Part shown: piece after piece, positions 58,943 to 64,000 of the stretch | How positions within the stretch are numbered: position 1 is the first letter of the stretch | Layout of the letters: each line of letters begins with the position of its first letter | Source of the DNA: Cavenderia fasciculata | Lineage: Eukaryota; Evosea; Eumycetozoa; Acytosteliales; Cavenderiaceae | Reading direction: 5' to 3' | Assembly (NCBI RefSeq): GCF_000203815.1 | Contig: NW_004457735.1 | Span: 806,001 to 870,000, forward strand | DNA: 64,000 bases | Program-made: the position numbers and the translations under genes | The notes under the pieces: generated by a model | What the model saw: the letters and a program-made list of their open reading frames with translations, nothing else | What the model was told of the DNA's origin: nothing | The model's database searches: none

Positions 58943-61900
58943 ATGATGAGCACATTTTTTCAACGAGCTATTCTATTCATCGTAGTAGTGTTTGCACTGT
59001 TTATTTCAAACACACAATCACAACCTTTAAGTCAAGCAGAGTGTAAGTATTAATAGTGGTAGTGGTAGTGAGTGGCAATGAGTAGTTTTATATTTTATAA
59101 TATGACTTGACCTTGACTACTATTATCTTTTTTCACTGTATAATTAATTATTTATGTATTTTAAATTAATTTTATTATTATCAAATAGTGGATTCGGTGA
59201 TATGGATCATCCAACAGTACAAAGTGAATGCTCCGATGGATCAAACCCTATGTAATATGCCAAGTTGGAAAGATTATTTTGTTTGCTCTGGAGGTCATTT
59301 AACCGATTTGTAAGTACAATAGAACTACGACAAGCAGTAGTGTAGTGCATGGTACTAATAATAATAATTTAATTTGATCACTATTTTAACATTCTTTTTT
59401 TGATTCAAGACGAAATTTACCGGGCACACAAATCGAAACCAATGGAATGCCAAATGCAAACCTTGTACAACTCACATTGCCAGAATTGAAGACTATACTC
59501 ATCAATCAAGTTAATTTTACAGTAGCCGATCCCGCCCAATCTTTATACGACAAACTACCAACTAGTTGTCCAAAACTAGAGATGATTCAGTATGTTATAT
59601 TATGTTTGTAACACATTTGAAAGAGGGATCCTGGATCTTCGATTCAAAACTAAACTATATTAATCATTTTTTTTTTGTTTTTTTTATAGGTTAATGGGAG
59701 ACCCAAGTATGACCAATTTCCCAAACAACTTTGATTTAATAGCGCCTACCACTCTTCAAACTGTGACGATTTCCTTGCCCTATCATCAATCGATCAAATT
59801 GCCTAGTCATCCATTAGTTTCAATTTTGGAAGTATATGGCAGCGACAATGCAACAGAATTTGTGATCGATGATACAGTATTACTACCCAAAGCCACGCTG
59901 CTTGGTTTTGGTATACCAAATGGCGGCATTAATAATAATAATCTTCAATCAATTGGTAACTTTACCGCCAAGTCATTCCCAGCTCTCACAGCATTGTAAG
60001 TATCTCTACTGTCCATATATCCTTGCCAAAGGATCGATCTAATTATTAACACATATTTTATTTCAAAAGATATCCATCCCTTTTATTTTCCACACCTCCC
60101 GTTCAATTAAATATTGATGTGCCTACCCTCACCACTCTAGTATTTCAAGATGGTGGTCAAGTACCACCCAATACCATTGTCCATTTCAACAGTACTCAAT
60201 GGTTGACTGATTTAACTTATTTTGGAACTGATACTACATTTAACCCAGGTCTTACTACTTTTCAGAATCTAAAATCAGTGTATGTATTCTATATATATAT
60301 ATATATATATATTTATATACATACAAAGATTATCCACTCCCCTCTCTAATTTCTTCTTATTTATTTATTTTTACAATCACAGTACTGTTGGCAAATACAC
60401 TTCCCCTCTCTACCCATTCTCACAAGGGTATCCCCCAAACATTGTAAGTGTGAATTTGCCACTGTCATCCATCAGTACCATAACACCTACTCCCATTCCT
60501 TCATCTGCTACTAGTTTGTATGTATCAATATATCATATCATATCATATCAATCAAAGATTAATTATTAATTTAAATTGATATTTTTTTTTTAAAAAATAG
60601 AGATTTAACTGGAAGTCAAGTTGCAATGCCAATTGATTTCAATACAATATTACAAAACACTACTGGAAACTTAGTTTTAAATCTTCAAAATAATGTTCCA
60701 TTGTCAGGACCACTCGATCTAGAGACTTCATTGTGCAAGTTGAAACTATTGAATTTGGGTGGGACTGGTGTCACAAAGATTCCAGATTGTTTTTGGTGTT
60801 ATAAAAATGAACCAACTACAAGATTTGTAGTACCAGCTTTAGTTGTCATCCCAGGTGGATTTAACTGTCCAATCACATTTGAAAGTACCAATATAGCAAC
60901 TATATTCAAAAAGGCTATTATCAAGGGTAAAAATCTTGGTTGGGGTGCAAGTGTTGGTGGAAATACTCTGGTTGCAATCGTTCCAAATGAACAAATAGAG
61001 GCTACCCTCCCTGGAGTTGTAACTGATGGTATACCTCAAACAATCGATATTCAGTTTAGTAATGATTATCCAACATATAAATTCCCATTTAATGTTGTAG
61101 AGGCTGGTTTCATTATTTCAACCACAACTGCCAATCAATCACCAGACCGTGTAATGATGATCACAGTTACATTCTCTACAGTCAACACCTTTATTAATCA
61201 TTATGCATCTATAAATGGTGTATTGTCAACAACAAATTCAAATGTTGGCAGTACTTATCAATTTGGTTTCTTGGATCTTCCATTTGGTACTTACAATGTT
61301 AATATTTCAAATGATTATTATTCAATCATTGCTCCAAATGTTGAATGTACACAATGTATGTAAACTAGTTAGCAATCTTAAATAATTTAAATTGAGAAAA
61401 AAAAATAATAATAATAATATTTCTATTTAATATGCAGCATACCCAATTGTCAATACTATTGTACCCGATCCTGTTATTAAATCTGGATCGAACATTCAAT
61501 TCAATGGTATATTTGGAACATATCTCACCAGCTCATCAGTCACCATTCAAAATAGTAACAGTCAATACAACTACTCGGTGTGTTCAATTACCGAGTTTAC
61601 AACAACCAGAATATCGTGTAAGGTAGAGTCACCAATTTCAAGTGGTCTTGCTACTTTTAATATCACTGTCGATGGATACTCTATTCTCGAGCAATTCACT
61701 ATTCAATCAGCTCAACAACAATGTGAGAGTATCACTAATCATTGTGCCAATAATGGTGTTTGTACTCCAGATGGTGTTTGTGTTTGTAATGTCAATCAAG
61801 GTGGCTATTATAATAATTGTTCAAAACGTATGTACAATATTTTGTTGTCAAAATATTAAAAGATAATTAATATTAATTATTTTTTTATTTCAATAGCATA

Positions 61901-63233
61901 CCCATTTGCAACGAGTGGACAAGTGAACGATCAAAATACAACACAACGATCGATTAGTTTATTTGGTGATTTTGGACCCAATGCACTGACCAACTCATCG
62001 GTTAGAATCAACAACACAATGAATTGTATTATCGATCAATTAGAATCAACTCAATTCACCATTCAATGTCAACTTGAATCATCACCAACCATCTATGGTC
62101 CTGCTTCTGTTCAATTGAATGTTGATGGATATTTATTTGATAGCAAAACATATCTTATTAGATTCATTAAACCTTCGACTGGTGGTTCAACTACTTCATT
62201 AACAACTTCAGTTCCAACAACATCTGGAGGAGAAACACCCAAGTCACCCAAAGAAATATGTTCAGAGACCACTCAATATTGTTTTGGACATGGAACATGT
62301 GATGACAATGGAATATGTCAATGTCAAAGTGGCTTTAATCCTGTTGATAATTGTTTGACTAAATTTGCAGACAATACAACCTATGTTCCCAATCCAGAAT
62401 CACCATCAACAAATATCAGTGTAGATGGAGTTGAATTTGGATTCGATATAGTTGCCATTCAAGAAATAGGATTAGACAATGAAATTGTCAAGGAACTATT
62501 GACCAATAGTTGGATATCAAATATCACCACCAACAATACATTTACAGATGCAGTCTACCAACTAGTAATCTCCAACACAAGTATCTTGGCAGACACACAA
62601 GTAACAGTCAACATAACATTCTCAACACAATCTCGAAGCATCACATTTGGCAACCAACAACTATTGATCAATCCCAATTCAATCAAATTGGCAGTATCTA
62701 TCAACGGTTGGGAGTACTCATCGAATGTAGCAACACTCAGAGTAGTATTAAAGACAACAACCAACAACCAACAATCAATCGAATATGATTGCAAAGAGAC
62801 AGACATCTCATCATTCTCATACGATGACTATGGAACACTTCAATACCTCAGAGTACTCAAAGACAATGTTCAATTCAACGGGAGATTCATTGATTTTGCA
62901 TTAGCAGATGGTCGAACAACCTATTCACAAACACTACTCATCAACCAAACCCAAATCAATTCCAATCAATCGTCAACAATGATAGGTATCACACTACCAC
63001 AATGTCAATCATGTGTACTCGATCCCGATTTCACACCATTATTAGTTGTCAACGATAAAGATGGTGGTGATTGTTCATCATCGGATGACCAAAAGTGGAA
63101 GATAATCGTTGGATGTGTTGTTGGTGGTATTGGGTGCGTTGCCATCGCCGTTGGATCAACAATCTATTATAAAAAGGCAATGCGTACAAAGAAATACAAC
63201 AAACAGATGGAGGCTAAATTACGATCACTTTAA
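58943..63233 (+). CDS. ComC-like adhesion protein, array copy F
   Basis: ATG 58943 (a second ATG follows at 58946) starts a signal peptide (LFIVVVFALFISN, ending SQPLSQAE). Intron 1 is about 147 bases. LRR exons follow from 59190, 59411, 59690, 60070 and 60382, the long LRR/IPT exon (about 60,600-61,356), IPT-like plus EGF 1 (from 61,438) and the last exon (from about 61,897) with the second IPT-like domain, short Ser/Thr linker, EGF 2, supersandwich domain, membrane helix (about 63,095-63,165) and a tail ending KLRSL. It is closest to copy E, sharing promoter, signal peptide and LRR exons such as GDPSMTNFPNNFDL. No frame break is seen, so it is probably functional. Confidence 0.87.
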
Positions 63234-63568
63234 AGTCCGACAATAGCCGATTGGTCCAATCGGTTTAGTTGCCATCACAAGTGTATGGTTATACCAGAAA
63301 GATAATCAGTAAAGAGACAAAACAAGAAAATGGAATCAAAATTAAGACAATTCAATTAAAATAATAACATTAATATACGATTGAATATTTATAATTTTGG
63401 TATGTACTTTTTTTTATTCATTAATAGTACTTTACAAATATCTCAATGTAGTATTTTATTTAAATGTGTATAGATTTTTATTTCGGTTTTTTTGTTTTGT
63501 GGTGTACATATTAATATTAATATTGTTTTGGTAGTATTTTTTACTTATATAAATAGAAATGTTTTTTT

Positions 63569-64000
63569 TTATAGCTTGGCAATAATAGATGGTTGGTCAT
63601 GTTTTAATCTTTCTTGTAATTCTTTAGAGCATCTGAAACCACTTTCCAAGGCACCTTCCATGTATCCAATCCATTGGGTGGCTGTCTCAGTACCGGCAAA
63701 ATGCATTCTTCCAACTGGCTCACGTAGAGCCTTGCCGCAGGCGGTGAGGGTTCCGGGTGGAGCAAATGCTAGGTAGGCACCTCTGGCAAACTCGTCGTTC
63801 TTCCAGTCCTTTTCGAGGTAGTTCTTGGGGCTGAGAGCTTGTGGGCCAAACCAACGACCGTAGCATTCGATGACGTCTTTTTTGCCGGCTTCTAGTGACT
63901 TTTCGCCCCACTCGCGAGCGTCTTGACCAGCGATGAAACCGACAATAGCATTGGATTTGCCGTCATTGGACGAGTAGTCAAAGCATGATACGATGGGACC
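63569..64000 (-). CDS. flavin monoamine oxidase, C-terminal part (5' end outside the window)
   Basis: The minus-strand frame runs from the right edge to TAA at 63569 and gives 143 residues. Motifs of the MAO family C terminus are clear: REWGEKSLE, GAYLAFAPPG (compare human GCYTTYFPPG) and GRMHFAGTETATQWIGYMEGALESG, which forms the FAD-binding end. The enzymes oxidise primary amines to aldehydes with release of hydrogen peroxide. The cysteine that holds FAD covalently in animal MAO-A/B is Ala here, so FAD would be bound noncovalently. The last three residues are AKL, a variant of the peroxisomal PTS1 signal, in place of the mitochondrial outer-membrane anchor of animal MAOs. Codon use is GC-richer than in the ComC-like array. 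Copy F is convergent, 335 bases away. Confidence 0.9.
   Translation of the reverse strand, partial: GPIVSCFDYSSNDGKSNAIVGFIAGQDAREWGEKSLEAGKKDVIECYGRWFGPQALSPKNYLEKDWKNDEFARGAYLAFAPPGTLTACGKALREPVGRMHFAGTETATQWIGYMEGALESGFRCSKELQERLKHDQPSIIAKL

Noticed and set aside
22487-63233. Naming the array as tgr allorecognition genes
   Set aside because: IPT-like domains are shared, but the EGF plus supersandwich layout and the LRR head fit ComC-type proteins instead. The allorecognition idea is kept only as a hypothesis.

Overview
The window is nuclear DNA of a dictyostelid social amoeba. The signs are AT-rich intergenic DNA, 45-150 base GT-AG introns with GTATGT-type donors, homopolymeric Asn/Gln/Ser/Asp tracts, CAA/GAT/CAAT microsatellites, and gene types typical of this group (ComC-like adhesion proteins, a RhoGAP-RasGEF fusion). 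I cannot name the species; tandem ComC-like arrays and a piggyBac transposase suggest a species other than D. discoideum.

Bases 1-10,400 hold compact housekeeping genes: an unidentified helical protein (minus), an ETFRF1/LYRM5-like LYR protein (plus), a mitochondrial carrier (plus), a transportin-3/importin-13-like karyopherin (minus) and PHF5A, a small SF3b subunit (plus). Bases 10,900-22,000 hold a PB1-ZZ-FW protein of NBR1 type (minus). A 3.2 kb gene-free, repeat-rich spacer follows, and then a large RhoGAP-RasGEFN-RasGEF protein (plus). Its GAP domain lacks key catalytic residues and its tail resembles actin capping protein alpha.

From 22,487 to 63,233 the plus strand carries six tandem paralogs, A-F, of a ComC-like type I membrane protein: signal peptide, leucine-rich-repeat (LRR) exons, IPT-like domain, EGF, second IPT-like domain, Ser/Thr linker, EGF, ComC supersandwich domain, one membrane helix and a short basic tail. 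B, D, E and F look open. A has a one-base frameshift. C is a 5'-truncated, frameshifted pseudogene. The LRR part varies between copies while the last exon is almost identical, which suggests gene conversion.

The main discovery is inside copy E. Intron 1 is 14,382 bases because a 14,219-base segment (39,981-54,199) sits in it. The segment is bounded by perfect 10-base inverted terminal repeats and flanked on both sides by TTAA, the hallmark of a piggyBac-type insertion. The left end carries a piggyBac DDE transposase. The right end carries, on the same strand, a second protein that may be the missing amino-terminal part of a transposase. Between them lie about 10 kb of host-type, intron-bearing genes: a Sin3-like PAH-domain protein, a divergent pair of secreted proteins whose promoters and signal-peptide exons form a long inverted repeat, and a fibronectin-like/EGF surface protein cut off at the junction. 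Copy E's nine coding exons still add up to one open frame of 1,177 codons. A gene-carrying, composite or filler-bearing piggyBac element is the simplest reading.

The window ends in the 3' part of a monoamine oxidase-like flavoenzyme (minus) that ends in a peroxisomal-type AKL tripeptide.
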